Under the pieces are notes generated by a model. It was not told the origin of the DNA, did no database searches, and worked only from the letters and a program-made list of their open reading frames with translations. A stretch of 64,000 bases of DNA from Aliiruegeria haliotis (lineage in GTDB: Bacteria; Pseudomonadota; Alphaproteobacteria; Rhodobacterales; Rhodobacteraceae), in assembly GCF_003003255.1 (NCBI RefSeq), contig NZ_PVTD01000003.1, forward strand, positions 124,001 through 188,000, in the 5' to 3' direction. Numbering within the stretch: position 1 is the stretch's first letter; the number at the start of each line of letters is the position of its first letter. Below, one piece after another: positions 42,950-52,348 of the stretch. A program made the translations under genes and the position numbers.

Positions 42950-44218
42950 TTACAGGAGCCACTCGGGAATGTTATCTCGCGCGATCATTTCGTCAAAGGT
43001 GGGACGTGCCCGGATGACACTGAATTGATCCCCATTCACCAAGACCTCCGGGATCAGCGGCCGGGTGTTGTATTCGGAGGACATCACCGCCCCGTAGGCC
43101 CCAGCGGAGCGAAACGCCACCATGTCACCCGCCGTCAGGACCGGCATATTGCGCTGTTTCGCAAAGGTATCTCCGCTTTCGCAAACCGGCCCGACGATGT
43201 CGAACGGCACCTGTTCGCTCCCGGCTTCGGGCTCTTGAACGGCAACGATATCGTGATGCGCATCGTACATCGACGGCCGGATCAGGTCGTTCATCGCGCC
43301 GTCGAGAATCAGGAAATCCCGCCCTTCGCCATTCTTCACGTAGATCACCGAACTCACCATGATCCCCGCGTTGCCGGAAATAAGCCGCCCCGGCTCGATC
43401 TCCACTTCACAGCCGAGATCGCCGACCGTTCGCTTGATCAACTCGCCATACTCGCTGGGAAGCGGCGGCGCAGTATTGGACCTCGCGTAAGGAATTCCCA
43501 ACCCGCCGCCCAGATCAAGCCGACGAATATCGTGACCATCGGCCCGCAGGACGGCTGTCAGCTCTGCCACCTTGCGATAGGCCTGTTCGAATGGCTCCAG
43601 CTCCGTCAGTTGCGAGCCGATGTGCACGTCGATCCCGATCACCTCGAGCCCGGGCAAGGCGGCCGCACGGGCATAAACCTCCCGCGCCCGCGCGATCGGA
43701 ATACCGAACTTGTTCTCTGACTTTCCAGTTGCGATCTTCGCATGGGTCTTTGCATCGACGTCCGGGTTGATGCGCAACGTGATCGGCGCCCTTGCCCCTA
43801 TGGAGAGCGCCACCGCGTTCAGCACCTCCATTTCCGGTTCGCTTTCGACGTTGAACTGACGAATCCCGCCCTCAAGCGCGGCCCGCATCTCTTCGGCGGT
43901 TTTGCCGACACCTGAAAAAACGATGCGTTCGCCGGGAACGCCCGCGGACTTCGCCCGGGCGTATTCGCCGCCGGACACCACGTCCATCCCTGCACCCATC
44001 GCCGCCAGCGTCTTAAGGATCGCCTGGTTCGAGTTCGACTTCATCGCGAAACACACAAGGTGCTCCAGCGGGTCCAGCGCCTCGTCAAACAGCCGAAAAT
44101 GGCGTTGCAGCGTCGCGGTGGAATAGCAATAGAATGGCGTCCCGACCTGCGCCGCGATTTCGGGCACCGGCACATCCTCGGCATGGAGCACGCCGTCACG
44201 GTAAAGAAAATGATCCAT
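42950..44218 (-). CDS. lysA: Diaminopimelate decarboxylase
   Basis: The 422-residue PLP enzyme has the lysine motif FAMKSNSNQAILK and the glycine-rich LDLGGGLGIPY. The GPVCESGDTFAK motif supplies a substrate-binding cysteine from the partner subunit. It converts meso-diaminopimelate to lysine, the last step of lysine synthesis. It is full length. In many relatives argH and a small lipoprotein gene lie beside it; here they lie about 13 kb away. Confidence 0.97.
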   Translation of the reverse strand: MDHFLYRDGVLHAEDVPVPEIAAQVGTPFYCYSTATLQRHFRLFDEALDPLEHLVCFAMKSNSNQAILKTLAAMGAGMDVVSGGEYARAKSAGVPGERIVFSGVGKTAEEMRAALEGGIRQFNVESEPEMEVLNAVALSIGARAPITLRINPDVDAKTHAKIATGKSENKFGIPIARAREVYARAAALPGLEVIGIDVHIGSQLTELEPFEQAYRKVAELTAVLRADGHDIRRLDLGGGLGIPYARSNTAPPLPSEYGELIKRTVGDLGCEVEIEPGRLISGNAGIMVSSVIYVKNGEGRDFLILDGAMNDLIRPSMYDAHHDIVAVQEPEAGSEQVPFDIVGPVCESGDTFAKQRNMPVLTAGDMVAFRSAGAYGAVMSSEYNTRPLIPEVLVNGDQFSVIRARPTFDEMIARDNIPEWLL

Positions 44219-44345
44219 CGGGCGGCCCTTCGTCGTTTGTCGTCCGGAGGCCGGTCATATCACAGCGCCACGCCAAGGCAATCCGCGCATAACTCGACCC
44301 CGGCAACCGCTTGCGACGCAACGGTTGAAGACCGATGTGCCGTTG

Positions 44346-45347
44346 TCAGCGTACCCGCGCCACGACATAGTCGGCCAAATCGACCAGCATCCCGCGAATG
44401 TCGCTGTCCGGGAAAACGTCCAGAGCCGCCTTGGCCCGATCGGCCCAGAGCACGGCCTGTTCCCGGGTGGCGTCCATCGTACCGTGCTTCGCGATCAGCG
44501 CCAGGGCCTGCTCCAGGTCACCATCTTCCTGGCGTCCCTTCTCGATCGTGCGCTGCCAGAACGCGCGCTCGGCAGTATCGGCCTTGGCCACCGCCTGTAT
44601 GACGGGCATTGTCAGCTTCCGCTCCCGGAAATCGTCACCGACATTCTTGCCGGTCGCGGAGGCATCTCCACCATAATCCAGCAGGTCGTCGACAATCTGA
44701 AAACTGATCCCCAGCGCGTCGCCATAGGCGTTCAGCGCAGCCACCTGTGCATCCGGAACCCCGGCGATGACGCCACCCACCTCGCAGGCCGCCGCAAAGA
44801 GCGCCGCGGTCTTGCCGCGGATCACCTTGAGGTAGACCTCCTCGTCCGTGGCAAGGTTCTGCGCCGCGGTCATCTGCAACACTTCACCTTCGGCAATCGT
44901 GGCAGAGGCATTGGCGAGAATGTCCAGCACGCGGATGCTGCCCGTCTCCGTCATCAACTGGAACGAACGGGCAAACAGGTAGTCGCCGACAAGCACCGAG
45001 GACTTGTTGTCCCACAGGAGGTTTGCCGTCGGCCTGCCACGTCGCTGGCCGCTCTCGTCCACAACGTCGTCATGCAACAGGGTCGCCGTGTGAATGAACT
45101 CCACCGTCGCCGCGAGGCGCAGGTGATCCTCGCCGACGTAGCCGCACATCCGCGCGGTCGCCAGCGTCAGCATCGGGCGCAGGCGCTTTCCGCCGGCCTC
45201 TACCAGATGCGCCGTGACCTCTGGAATGCGCGGCGCATGTTCGGAGGCCATCCGCTCCCGGATCAGCGTGTTCACCAGGCCCATATCATCGGCCAGAAGC
45301 CGCCCCAGGCGGTCATGCGGTTTCTGCGAAGCGTCGTCCAAGCTCAT
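44346..45347 (-). CDS. ispB: Polyprenyl diphosphate synthase (octa/decaprenyl type)
   Basis: The 333-residue enzyme has both aspartate-rich motifs, DDVVDES (within FIHTATLLHDDVVDE) and DDLLDYGGD, plus GGKRLRPML near the N-terminus. It makes the long isoprenoid side chain of ubiquinone. In this group the tail is usually decaprenyl, but chain length cannot be read here. ATG 45347 is chosen by family length; a TTG at 45374 is an alternative. It is divergent from the DUF2007 gene. Confidence 0.93.
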   Translation of the reverse strand: MSLDDASQKPHDRLGRLLADDMGLVNTLIRERMASEHAPRIPEVTAHLVEAGGKRLRPMLTLATARMCGYVGEDHLRLAATVEFIHTATLLHDDVVDESGQRRGRPTANLLWDNKSSVLVGDYLFARSFQLMTETGSIRVLDILANASATIAEGEVLQMTAAQNLATDEEVYLKVIRGKTAALFAAACEVGGVIAGVPDAQVAALNAYGDALGISFQIVDDLLDYGGDASATGKNVGDDFRERKLTMPVIQAVAKADTAERAFWQRTIEKGRQEDGDLEQALALIAKHGTMDATREQAVLWADRAKAALDVFPDSDIRGMLVDLADYVVARVR

Positions 45348-45403
45348 CACGGTCTCGTAACCCCGTCTCGACAAATCGGCCCGGGGTCCCTTAAGTCAGT
45401 GCC

Positions 45404-45625
45404 ATGAAAGAGGTTTTACGCACAAACGACCCGACAGTGATCGCCTTCGCGAAATCCCTCCTCGCAGGCGAGGATATAGACTGCTTCGAAATGGACGTCC
45501 ATATGAGCGTCCTCGAAGGATCGATCGGTATTTTGCCGCGCCGCCTGATGGTGCGCGACCGCGACCTGTTCCTCGCACGCGCGGCGCTGCGTGACAATGA
45601 TATCACCGTCAGCGACGAAGGGTGA
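45404..45625 (+). CDS. DUF2007 family protein
   Basis: The 73-residue protein is a typical DUF2007 domain: MKEVLRTNDPTVIAFAKSLL, then GEDIDCFEMDVHMSVLEGSIGI (in part), and MVRDRDLFLARAALRD. The fold is a small signal-transducer-like domain with no known substrate. It is followed after one base by the methyltransferase gene, and the two are usually neighbours in this group. Confidence 0.9.
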   Translation: MKEVLRTNDPTVIAFAKSLLAGEDIDCFEMDVHMSVLEGSIGILPRRLMVRDRDLFLARAALRDNDITVSDEG

Positions 45626-45626
45626 C

Positions 45627-46376
45627 ATGGACGAGGCGCTCACTCGCGACGACTACCTCGGGGGCCGTCTTTCTCTCTGGCAGCCAGCAAGAGGGTATCG
45701 CGCCGGAATAGATCCCGTGCTCCTTGCTGCGGCCTGTCCGGCGAAAGCGGGAGAGAGCATTCTGGAACTCGGCTGTGGCGTTGGAACTGCCGCGCTCTGC
45801 CTCTCGGTCCGCGTGCCCGACCTGCGCATCACGGGCGTCGAACGCCAAGCGGATATGGCGGCGCTGGCCTGTCGGAACGCCTCGGAAACCGGCGCACATT
45901 TTCAAGTTGTCACGGCGGATATCGCGACCCTCCCCGACGCCGTGAAGCAGCAAAGCTACGATCACGTCATCGCCAACCCGCCCTTTTTCCTCCGCTCGGA
46001 GAGCCACGCCTCCCCTCACCCCGCGCGCGAAGCCGCGATGGGGGAGGACACGGCGCTTGCAACATGGATGGATGTTGCCGCACGTCGGCTGAAACCAAAG
46101 GGATGGCTGACCCTCATCCACCGCACGGAACGCCTGGCGGACCTGCTCTGCGACCTGGGTACGCTGGGCTCGGTCCAGATCCAGCCATTGCAACCGAGAC
46201 CCGGCCGTGAGGCCAACCTGATTCTCCTGCGAGCGCGCAAGAACGGGCGCGCACCGCTGCGCCTGCATCCTCCGGTCACGCTGCACACGGGCGAGAAGCA
46301 CGTCACGGATGGTGAGGACTACAGCCCGGCCATTCGCGCGGTGCTGCGCAGCTCCGCTCCCTTCCCGGGATTCTGA
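45627..46376 (+). CDS. tRNA1(Val) adenine-N6 methyltransferase family protein
   Basis: The 249-residue SAM-dependent methyltransferase has motif I ILELGCGVGTAALCL and the N6-adenine motif NPPFFL. The upstream segment DDYLGGRLSLWQPARGYRAGIDPVLLAA is typical of the YfiC/TrmN6 family. It probably methylates an RNA adenine. It starts one base after the DUF2007 stop, so the two are coupled. A weak hairpin at 46444-46467 follows the gene. Confidence 0.88.
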   Translation: MDEALTRDDYLGGRLSLWQPARGYRAGIDPVLLAAACPAKAGESILELGCGVGTAALCLSVRVPDLRITGVERQADMAALACRNASETGAHFQVVTADIATLPDAVKQQSYDHVIANPPFFLRSESHASPHPAREAAMGEDTALATWMDVAARRLKPKGWLTLIHRTERLADLLCDLGTLGSVQIQPLQPRPGREANLILLRARKNGRAPLRLHPPVTLHTGEKHVTDGEDYSPAIRAVLRSSAPFPGF

Positions 46377-46528
46377 ACCGATTTTCAAGGCCCGCCCATA
46401 TAGTCATTGCCGGCAAGGCTTCACAGAGCCCATGCAAAAAATTCACCCGGGACACCGGTTCCGGGTGACAAGCCGCGGAATTCATGGTGCACTTGATTCG
46501 TACATCGTCCTGAGAGGAGAAGTTGGCC

Positions 46529-46696
46529 ATGTCCGAGTCCGCCCGCGTTGATGAACTCCGCAAGAAGCACGCCGCACTTTCGGCCCAAGTGGAACAAATT
46601 CAAGCAGCTCCCGGCTCCGACGACCTCGAAATCGTAGAACTCAAGAAGAAGAAGCTCCGGATAAAGGAAGAGATTACCAGACTCACGTCTGTATAG
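46529..46696 (+). CDS. YdcH/DUF465 family small protein
   Basis: This 55-residue coiled-coil protein (MSESARVDELRKKHAALSAQ... IEELKKKKL-like repeat ...EEITRLTSV) matches the DUF465/YdcH family. A GAGAGGAGA site lies upstream. Its last 14 bases overlap the end of the convergent DMT-transporter gene. The function is unknown; relatives are small cytoplasmic helical proteins. Confidence 0.88.
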   Translation: MSESARVDELRKKHAALSAQVEQIQAAPGSDDLEIVELKKKKLRIKEEITRLTSV

Positions 46697-47570
46697 GAGC
46701 GTCTGAACTCCGGCGCGTGCTGGCCCAGGCGGCCAGCGCGGCACCGCCGGTGATGAGCGCCGCTGCCACCAACAGGTTGGGCGTCGGCGCCGCAAGACCT
46801 GCAAGGATCAGTGCCAGTGTCGACAAGAGCGGCGCGGCATAGCTTGCAACCCCGAGAAGCTGGATGTCCCCCTGCTTCACCCCGATATCCCAAACATAGA
46901 ACGCAAGGCCCACGGGCCCGATCCCGAGCGCGGCGACACTCGCCCAACCGATGGACGAGTCCGGCCAAGCGGTCTGCTCCAGTGTGACGTGCGCCAATGC
47001 AGACAGCACCGCCGTGGCGAGACAGAAAATCGCGACCGTCTCCGTTGGCGCATGGCCGATCCTTCGCGACAGCACGGAGTAGCCGGACCAGAAAAAGGCA
47101 CAAACCAATGCCAGGCCAAAGCCCGGCAAGGCGCCGGCACCGAGTTCGGCCCCATCGCCGAGAATGATCAGGGCGGCCCCTGCGAACCCGAGCGCGCCAC
47201 CGATCAAGTGCCCTGCACGAAGTCGCTCGCCGGGCAGCAACCCCGACATCAGCACGATCAACAGAGGCCAGAGATAGGCAATCAACCCCGCCTGCGCAGG
47301 CGGAGCAAGCCGCAACGCGGAGAAATAGAAGAAGTGGTATCCGAAAAGGCCGATTGTGCCGAACGCATAGACCTTCCATCCAACTCTGCGCAGCCGGTTG
47401 TATCCACCTCCGAGCAAGGTCCAAAGGAGGCCGATTGCACCCCCGATGGCAAAACTCATCGCGGTGAGCTGGAGGGGCGGCACGGGGGCGCTACCGACAG
47501 TGAAGAGTGCAAGCAGAGCCCAAAGCAGCACTGCAATGAAACCTGTTGCGGTGGCGCGCATACGTGTCAT
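46683..47570 (-). CDS. EamA/DMT family exporter
   Basis: The 295-residue protein has ten hydrophobic helices in two EamA repeats (GFIAVLLWALLALFTVG; PGFGLALVCAFFWSGYSVLSRRI). It resembles the YddG-type aromatic amino acid exporters, with VAIFCLATAVLSAL and FYVWDIGVKQGDIQLLG segments. It should export small metabolites. Its ATG overlaps the stop of the LysR gene by four bases (ATGA), so regulator and exporter are co-transcribed. Confidence 0.9.
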   Translation of the reverse strand: MTRMRATATGFIAVLLWALLALFTVGSAPVPPLQLTAMSFAIGGAIGLLWTLLGGGYNRLRRVGWKVYAFGTIGLFGYHFFYFSALRLAPPAQAGLIAYLWPLLIVLMSGLLPGERLRAGHLIGGALGFAGAALIILGDGAELGAGALPGFGLALVCAFFWSGYSVLSRRIGHAPTETVAIFCLATAVLSALAHVTLEQTAWPDSSIGWASVAALGIGPVGLAFYVWDIGVKQGDIQLLGVASYAAPLLSTLALILAGLAAPTPNLLVAAALITGGAALAAWASTRRSSDAPIQT

Positions 47571-48517
47571 GAAAGGTTGTCCGGCTCCCTGAAATCCCGC
47601 CCGTCTTCCAGGCGCACCATGTCTTTCGCCGCCTCATGCAACCAATCGATGAAGGCCGCAACCTTTCGCCGCTGCCGTGCCGATGGCAGGCAGAGGATGC
47701 GATAGGATCCACGGGTGTAGATGGTCAGCGGGAAGGGCGCGACGAGTAGCCCGGCCGCCATCGCCTCGCTGGCCGCCGAGATCCGACCCAGCACGACCCC
47801 GCCGCCGGCAATAGCGGTATCCACCGCGTGATCTGCCTGGCTGAAGCGCGGCCCACCCGGCGGGGGCGTGCCAAGCCCGGCAGCGCGACACCAGACATCC
47901 CAGTTGATCTGCGCCCGGTGAATTGTCGCGTAATCCTGGTGGATAAGCGGCAGGGCGAACAGATCTTCGGGCGCTGTGACCTGCTCTGCCATCGCAGGTG
48001 ACATCATTGGCGTCATCCAGTCCCGCATGAATTCTTCGCAATGCAGACCGGTCGGGAGTTCTGCGCTGAAACGGATGGCGACATCCACGTCGTCGCGCTC
48101 CAGATCGGCAAAATGCAGACTTGCAGAGAACCGCAGCTCGATGTCCGGGTTCATGCGTGCGAAGTCGTACATCCTCGGTGCAAGCCATTTCGCCGTAAAG
48201 GCCGGACCGGCTGTCACGGTCAGGTTGGTGTCATTGCCGAGCCGCCGCGTATGCCGCCAGGCCCGATGCAGCGAATCAAAGCCGTCCGACAATCCCGGCG
48301 CCAGTGCCTCCCCCGCCTCTGTGAGCTCTACCGCGCGATTTAACCGGCGAAAAACCGGCTGACCCAAATGCTCCTCCAGTGACTTGATCTGGAACGACAA
48401 CGCAGCAGGTGTAACGCCCAACTCGCCTGCAGCCTTTGCGAAAGACATGTGGCGAGCAGCGGCCTCAAAGGCTCTCAATGCGGTCAGCGGCGGCAGGCGG
48501 TCGGTCATTTCAGACAA
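47567..48517 (-). CDS. LysR-family regulator (GcvA-like)
   Basis: The 316-residue protein has an N-terminal LysR helix-turn-helix (LPPLTALRAFEAAARHMSFAKAAGELGVTPAALS, in part) with the GcvA-type signature, then a substrate-binding domain (LTVTAGPAFTAKWLAPRM). It is co-transcribed with the DMT exporter and may control it. It is divergent from a small gene at 48630. The inducer is unknown. Confidence 0.92.
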   Translation of the reverse strand: MSEMTDRLPPLTALRAFEAAARHMSFAKAAGELGVTPAALSFQIKSLEEHLGQPVFRRLNRAVELTEAGEALAPGLSDGFDSLHRAWRHTRRLGNDTNLTVTAGPAFTAKWLAPRMYDFARMNPDIELRFSASLHFADLERDDVDVAIRFSAELPTGLHCEEFMRDWMTPMMSPAMAEQVTAPEDLFALPLIHQDYATIHRAQINWDVWCRAAGLGTPPPGGPRFSQADHAVDTAIAGGGVVLGRISAASEAMAAGLLVAPFPLTIYTRGSYRILCLPSARQRRKVAAFIDWLHEAAKDMVRLEDGRDFREPDNLS

Positions 48518-48629
48518 GTAATACTAAACTGAAGCCATGAGAAGTCTCGTTTGTCAGCGGCCAAACCACAACCGATATTGATAACAGTCAAGGAATGCTG
48601 AACCGAAACCGAGAACGGGAGATCGCAAG

Positions 48630-48812
48630 ATGTTCGAAGTCGCCACAACCACCGCACACCGCGACGCTATCGAGCGCGCCCATCATGAACGCGCCGAGGC
48701 CTTCGCCGACCTTCTCGCCGCGATCACCCGCCCGATTCGTTCCCTGTCCTTGCCGCAGGTTGGCACCCGCCGGTGGCGAAAGTCGCCGCAGGGCTCTCCC
48801 GCCGGCCATTGA
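48630..48812 (+). CDS. Small hypothetical protein divergent from the LysR gene
   Basis: The 60-residue protein (MFEVATTTAHRDAIERAHHE, then RAEAFADLLAAITRPIRSLSLP) has a helical, histidine- and arginine-rich N-terminal half and a basic tail. GGGAG lies nine bases upstream, and a strong hairpin follows the stop by 14 bases. These signs support a real gene. I do not recognise a defined family, though it is reminiscent of the small arginine-rich proteins common in this group. Confidence 0.6.
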   Translation: MFEVATTTAHRDAIERAHHERAEAFADLLAAITRPIRSLSLPQVGTRRWRKSPQGSPAGH

Positions 48813-48826
48813 CCCTGGAAACGAAA

Positions 48827-48855
48827 CGCCCCCGCCAATCGCATCGGCGGGGGCG
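48827..48855. terminator. Bidirectional hairpin between the small gene and phaB
   Basis: Perfect 10-bp arms CGCCCCCGCC and GGCGGGGGCG enclose a nine-base loop. The site lies between two convergent genes. There is no long T run, so termination is likely but not certain. Confidence 0.75.
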
Positions 48856-48880
48856 CATTCGATCAAAGCTGAAGTGCGTA

Positions 48881-49606
48881 TCAGACGAAGAACTGACCGC
48901 CATTCGCAGATATCGTCGACCCGGTGATGAAACCGGCATCCTCGGAGGCGAGGAAAACCACGCAACGGGCAATCTCTTCCGGTTCTCCCAGGCGGCCAAC
49001 CGGGATCTGCGGAATGATCTTTTCGTTCAGGATCTTCTCGTCGATGGCCCGAACCATCTCCGTGCCGATATAGCCCGGGCAAACCGCATTCACGGTCACA
49101 CCGAAGCGCGCACCTTCTTGTGCGAGCGCCTTGGTGAACCCCAGGTCGCCTGCCTTGGACGCGGAATAGTTTGTCTGACCCGCCTGACCCTTCTGGCCGT
49201 TGATCGAGGAAATGTTGACAATCCTGCCCCATTTACGTTCGCGCATGCCGGGGTAAACCGGGTGGGTCATGTTGAAGACGCCGTGCAGGTTGGTGTCGAT
49301 CACGTCGTTCCATTGCTGCACGGACATGCGGTGGAACATGGCATCCCGCGTGATGCCGGCATTGTTGACCAGAACGTCGACCGGTCCCAGGTCCGCCTCG
49401 ACCTGCTTGATGCCATTCTCGCAGCCCTCGTAATCCGCAACAGACCACTTGTAGGTCTTGATACCGGTCTCGCCGGAGAACTTTGCGGCGGCTTCCTCGT
49501 TGCCCCCGAAGTTTGCAGCGACTTCATAGCCCGCCTCCTTGAGGCCGATTGAAATGGCGGCCCCGATTCCACGGGTCCCCCCGGTGACGACTGCAACTCT
49601 AGCCAT
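48881..49606 (-). CDS. phaB: Acetoacetyl-CoA reductase
   Basis: The 241-residue short-chain dehydrogenase has the NADP motif VVTGGTRGIGAAIS, VLVNNAGITRDAMFHRM and the catalytic ISSINGQKGQAGQTNYSASKAG segment (Ser-Tyr-Lys). These are PhaB hallmarks. It reduces acetoacetyl-CoA to (R)-3-hydroxybutyryl-CoA for polyhydroxybutyrate. GGAGG lies six bases before the ATG. phaA is upstream on the same strand, but a terminator lies between them. Confidence 0.95.
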   Translation of the reverse strand: MARVAVVTGGTRGIGAAISIGLKEAGYEVAANFGGNEEAAAKFSGETGIKTYKWSVADYEGCENGIKQVEADLGPVDVLVNNAGITRDAMFHRMSVQQWNDVIDTNLHGVFNMTHPVYPGMRERKWGRIVNISSINGQKGQAGQTNYSASKAGDLGFTKALAQEGARFGVTVNAVCPGYIGTEMVRAIDEKILNEKIIPQIPVGRLGEPEEIARCVVFLASEDAGFITGSTISANGGQFFV

Positions 49607-49721
49607 GGTGTTCCTCCAGCTTGGCGTAATACTTGGCAACTCCGTTAAATCGAGCGCCGCAACTTACGCAACATTATTGCGCGGTGATCCTGCCGCTTCA
49701 AGTTGATCATTTCGAATTCAT

Positions 49722-49747
49722 AAAAGGGGCGCCAAATGCGGCGCCCC
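49722..49747 (-). terminator. Rho-independent terminator between phaA and phaB
   Basis: On the minus strand GGGGCGCC and GGCGCCCC pair around a six-base loop and are followed by TTTTAT. It lies 26 bases after the phaA stop and 115 bases before the phaB start. Confidence 0.85.
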
Positions 49748-49773
49748 GGATTTCTTTGCCTGCGACCGATCGG

Positions 49774-50949
49774 TTACGGACGCTCGACGCACAGAGCTAC
49801 GCCCATGCCGCCGCCGATGCACAGAGTGGCGAGGCCTTTCTTGGCGTCGCGGCGCTGCATTTCGAACAGGAGCGTGTTGAGCACCCGGCAACCGGAAGCA
49901 CCGATCGGGTGGCCGATGGCGATGGCGCCGCCGTTCACGTTCACGATCTCCGGGTTCCAGCCCATATCCTTGTTCACCGCGCAGGCCTGTGCCGCGAAGG
50001 CCTCGTTGGCCTCGACCAGATCCAGATCGTCGACCGACCAACCGGCCTTGTCGAGCGCCTTGCGGGAGGCATAGATCGGACCAACGCCCATGATCGACGG
50101 GTCGAGACCGGCCGTGGCGTAGGATGCGATGCGGGCGAGCGGCTCGATGCCACGCTTCTCGGCCTCGTCGGCAGACATGCAGAGCACCGCCGCTGCGCCA
50201 TCGTTGATGCCGGAGGCATTGCCCGCTGTCACCGACCCATCCTTCGCAAAGGCAGGGCGCAGTTTCTGCATGTTCTCGATAGTGGCGCCGTGGCGAATGT
50301 ACTCATCGGCGTCCATCACCGTCTCACCCTTGCGGGTCTTGATGGTGAAGGGGACGATCTCGTCGGCGAACTTCCCGGCTTTCTGAGCCGCTTCGGCCTT
50401 GTTCTGAGAGGCCAAGGCGAACTCATCCTGCTGCTCGCGGGAAATCTGCCATTTTTCGGCCACGTTCTCCGCGGTCTGGCCCATGTGGTAGCCGTTGAAG
50501 GCATCCCACAGACCGTCCTTGATCATGGTGTCGATATACTTCATGTCGCCCATCTTCTGACCGGCGCGCAGCGCGGCGGCGTGGGTCGACATGGACATGT
50601 TCTCCTGCCCGCCGGCGGCGACGATGGAGGCATCACCGAGCATGATGTGCTGGGCCGCAAGCGCCACGGTGCGCAGGCCGGACCCGCATACCTGGTTGAT
50701 CCCCCAAGCCGCGGATTCCTGCGGGAAACCGGCGTTGATATGGGCCTGCCGGGCCGGGTTCTGCCCTTGTGCTGCGGTCAGGACCTGGCCGAGGATCGTC
50801 TCCGACACCTCCGACGGGTCGACACCCGCGCGCTCGCAGACGGCCTTGAGAACGGCTGAGCCGAGGTCGTGGGCAGGGGTATTGGCAAACGATCCCAGGA
50901 AGGATCCGACGGCCGTGCGGCCGGCCGAGGCGATGACGACATTGGTCAT
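49774..50949 (-). CDS. phaA: Acetyl-CoA acetyltransferase
   Basis: The 391-residue thiolase has the acyl-binding cysteine in [14 protein letters not shown], the [17 protein letters not shown] histidine motif and the C-terminal [14 protein letters not shown] cysteine motif. It condenses two acetyl-CoA to acetoacetyl-CoA. GAGGAG lies before the ATG. Together with phaB it supplies the polyhydroxybutyrate monomer; the synthase is not in the window. Confidence 0.96.
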   Translation of the reverse strand: MTNVVIASAGRTAVGSFLGSFANTPAHDLGSAVLKAVCERAGVDPSEVSETILGQVLTAAQGQNPARQAHINAGFPQESAAWGINQVCGSGLRTVALAAQHIMLGDASIVAAGGQENMSMSTHAAALRAGQKMGDMKYIDTMIKDGLWDAFNGYHMGQTAENVAEKWQISREQQDEFALASQNKAEAAQKAGKFADEIVPFTIKTRKGETVMDADEYIRHGATIENMQKLRPAFAKDGSVTAGNASGINDGAAAVLCMSADEAEKRGIEPLARIASYATAGLDPSIMGVGPIYASRKALDKAGWSVDDLDLVEANEAFAAQACAVNKDMGWNPEIVNVNGGAIAIGHPIGASGCRVLNTLLFEMQRRDAKKGLATLCIGGGMGVALCVERP

Positions 50950-51391
50950 GATGGCTCCTCTTCAAGTCATCTACAGGAGGGGCCGCGCTGCCGGTGCGGC
51001 AACCTCCCGATGCCCCTCGGGTCCAAGACTTGGTTAGGGGGAGCGTTTCGATGTGGCAACTGACAGCATGTCCCACCTTGGGTGTTCCTCCGCAGGAGCG
51101 CGGCAAAACAGGGTTCCAGCGAACATGCCCGCCCCAAAAGGGAACACAAGCGAAAGCTGCTGCCTTCGAATCCGCAAGACAGCCGTTAGGGATCTGCGCA
51201 GCCAGTCCGTGGCAGGCAAAGTACTGACGGCAGCACCTCGCCAGGTGCCCCTTTGTCGGCCACCTTTTGAAAAGGGAGGTGACCAGCAGGGACAACAATT
51301 GGCGGAGCACGCTTCCATTGCAGGAAGGCGCCCCCCACCGGCAGGAAACGAAAGCCCGGTTGCTTGTCGAAACCCTGCCTTCGGCAGCCCC
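50950..51391. other. Gene-free tract upstream of phaA
   Basis: No frame has convincing coding character. It must hold the phaA promoter. It resembles the tracts at 1131-1511 and 56430-56962 in texture and may contain decayed repeat sequence. Confidence 0.4.
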
Positions 51392-52282
51392 TCAGACGGC
51401 CTTCCGGAAGCTCTCCGGAAATGCGTCCCAGGTCGGTTGGGTCGTTGGAACTCCGAAGTAGTAGCCCTGCATGCAATCGACACCGAAAGCCGACAGAAGA
51501 TTGGCATCCTCCGCGTTCTCAACGGACTCGGCCACCGTGAACATCTCGAACTCCTCGGCGATGTGGATCAACGCCCGGGTCAGAACCTGGTTGTCCGGGT
51601 TTGCATGAATCCCCCGAATGAACTCCCCCGCGACCTTGAGAATGTCGAAATCAAGGTCCCGCAGGTAGCGGAAGGCCGTGTAGCCAGCGCCAAAATCATC
51701 GAGTGCAAAGGAGATCCCACGGTCCTGCAGGTTCTGCATGAACACCATTGTAACATCTGGCAGCAGGATTGCCGAGCTCTCCGTGATCTCCACGATCAGT
51801 CGTTCTGCCGCCTCAGGCCGGTCGGTTAGCCCCTGGGTCAATGCCTCCATCCACGGGGGGTAGCCGATGGAACGCGCCGACATGTTGATCGACAGCCGCA
51901 GCCCCGGTGCCGCCTTCAACGCGGCAAGACCGAGTTCCAGCGAGATGCAATCTATCATCCTCCCGATCTCGTCTGATTCAATGGCACCCATGAATTCTGC
52001 TGCCGGAATGACCCGTCCCGTATCGTCAAGGACACGGACCAGCCCCTCGAAAAACGCGATTCTCTCGGGCGATCTCGCGTCGACAACAGGTTGATACGCG
52101 AGAAGGACATCCCGCCGTTCCAACGACCGGCGCACCATCGCGAGGATGTTCTTGTCCCGCACTGTCACGGCCGCCGCGAGAGGATTGCCGACTCCCTCCA
52201 ACGCTCCCGGAGCGATCCCGTCTGCCACTGCCTGCATGTCCGACTCCACCAACTCGTCTGCCCCATTTGTGCACCGGGGCAT
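51392..52282 (-). CDS. EAL-domain protein (cyclic-di-GMP phosphodiesterase-like)
   Basis: The 296-residue protein is an EAL domain with a short N-terminal extension and no GGDEF. The signature EAL reads EGL (FFEGLVRV), but the other catalytic landmarks are present: NMSA, EITES, DDFGAGYTAF, a lysine in DILKVAGEF, AESVEN and MQGYYFG. Activity on cyclic-di-GMP is therefore plausible. The ATG at 52282 fits the domain boundary; longer frames overlap the divergent tag gene. The partner and output are unknown. Confidence 0.85.
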   Translation of the reverse strand: MPRCTNGADELVESDMQAVADGIAPGALEGVGNPLAAAVTVRDKNILAMVRRSLERRDVLLAYQPVVDARSPERIAFFEGLVRVLDDTGRVIPAAEFMGAIESDEIGRMIDCISLELGLAALKAAPGLRLSINMSARSIGYPPWMEALTQGLTDRPEAAERLIVEITESSAILLPDVTMVFMQNLQDRGISFALDDFGAGYTAFRYLRDLDFDILKVAGEFIRGIHANPDNQVLTRALIHIAEEFEMFTVAESVENAEDANLLSAFGVDCMQGYYFGVPTTQPTWDAFPESFRKAV

Positions 52283-52348
52283 GAACGAGTGGTAAAGCTT
52301 CGCCTTTTGTTCCAATTTGCGGAAAATGCCGGGAACTGGAGGCGGAGA

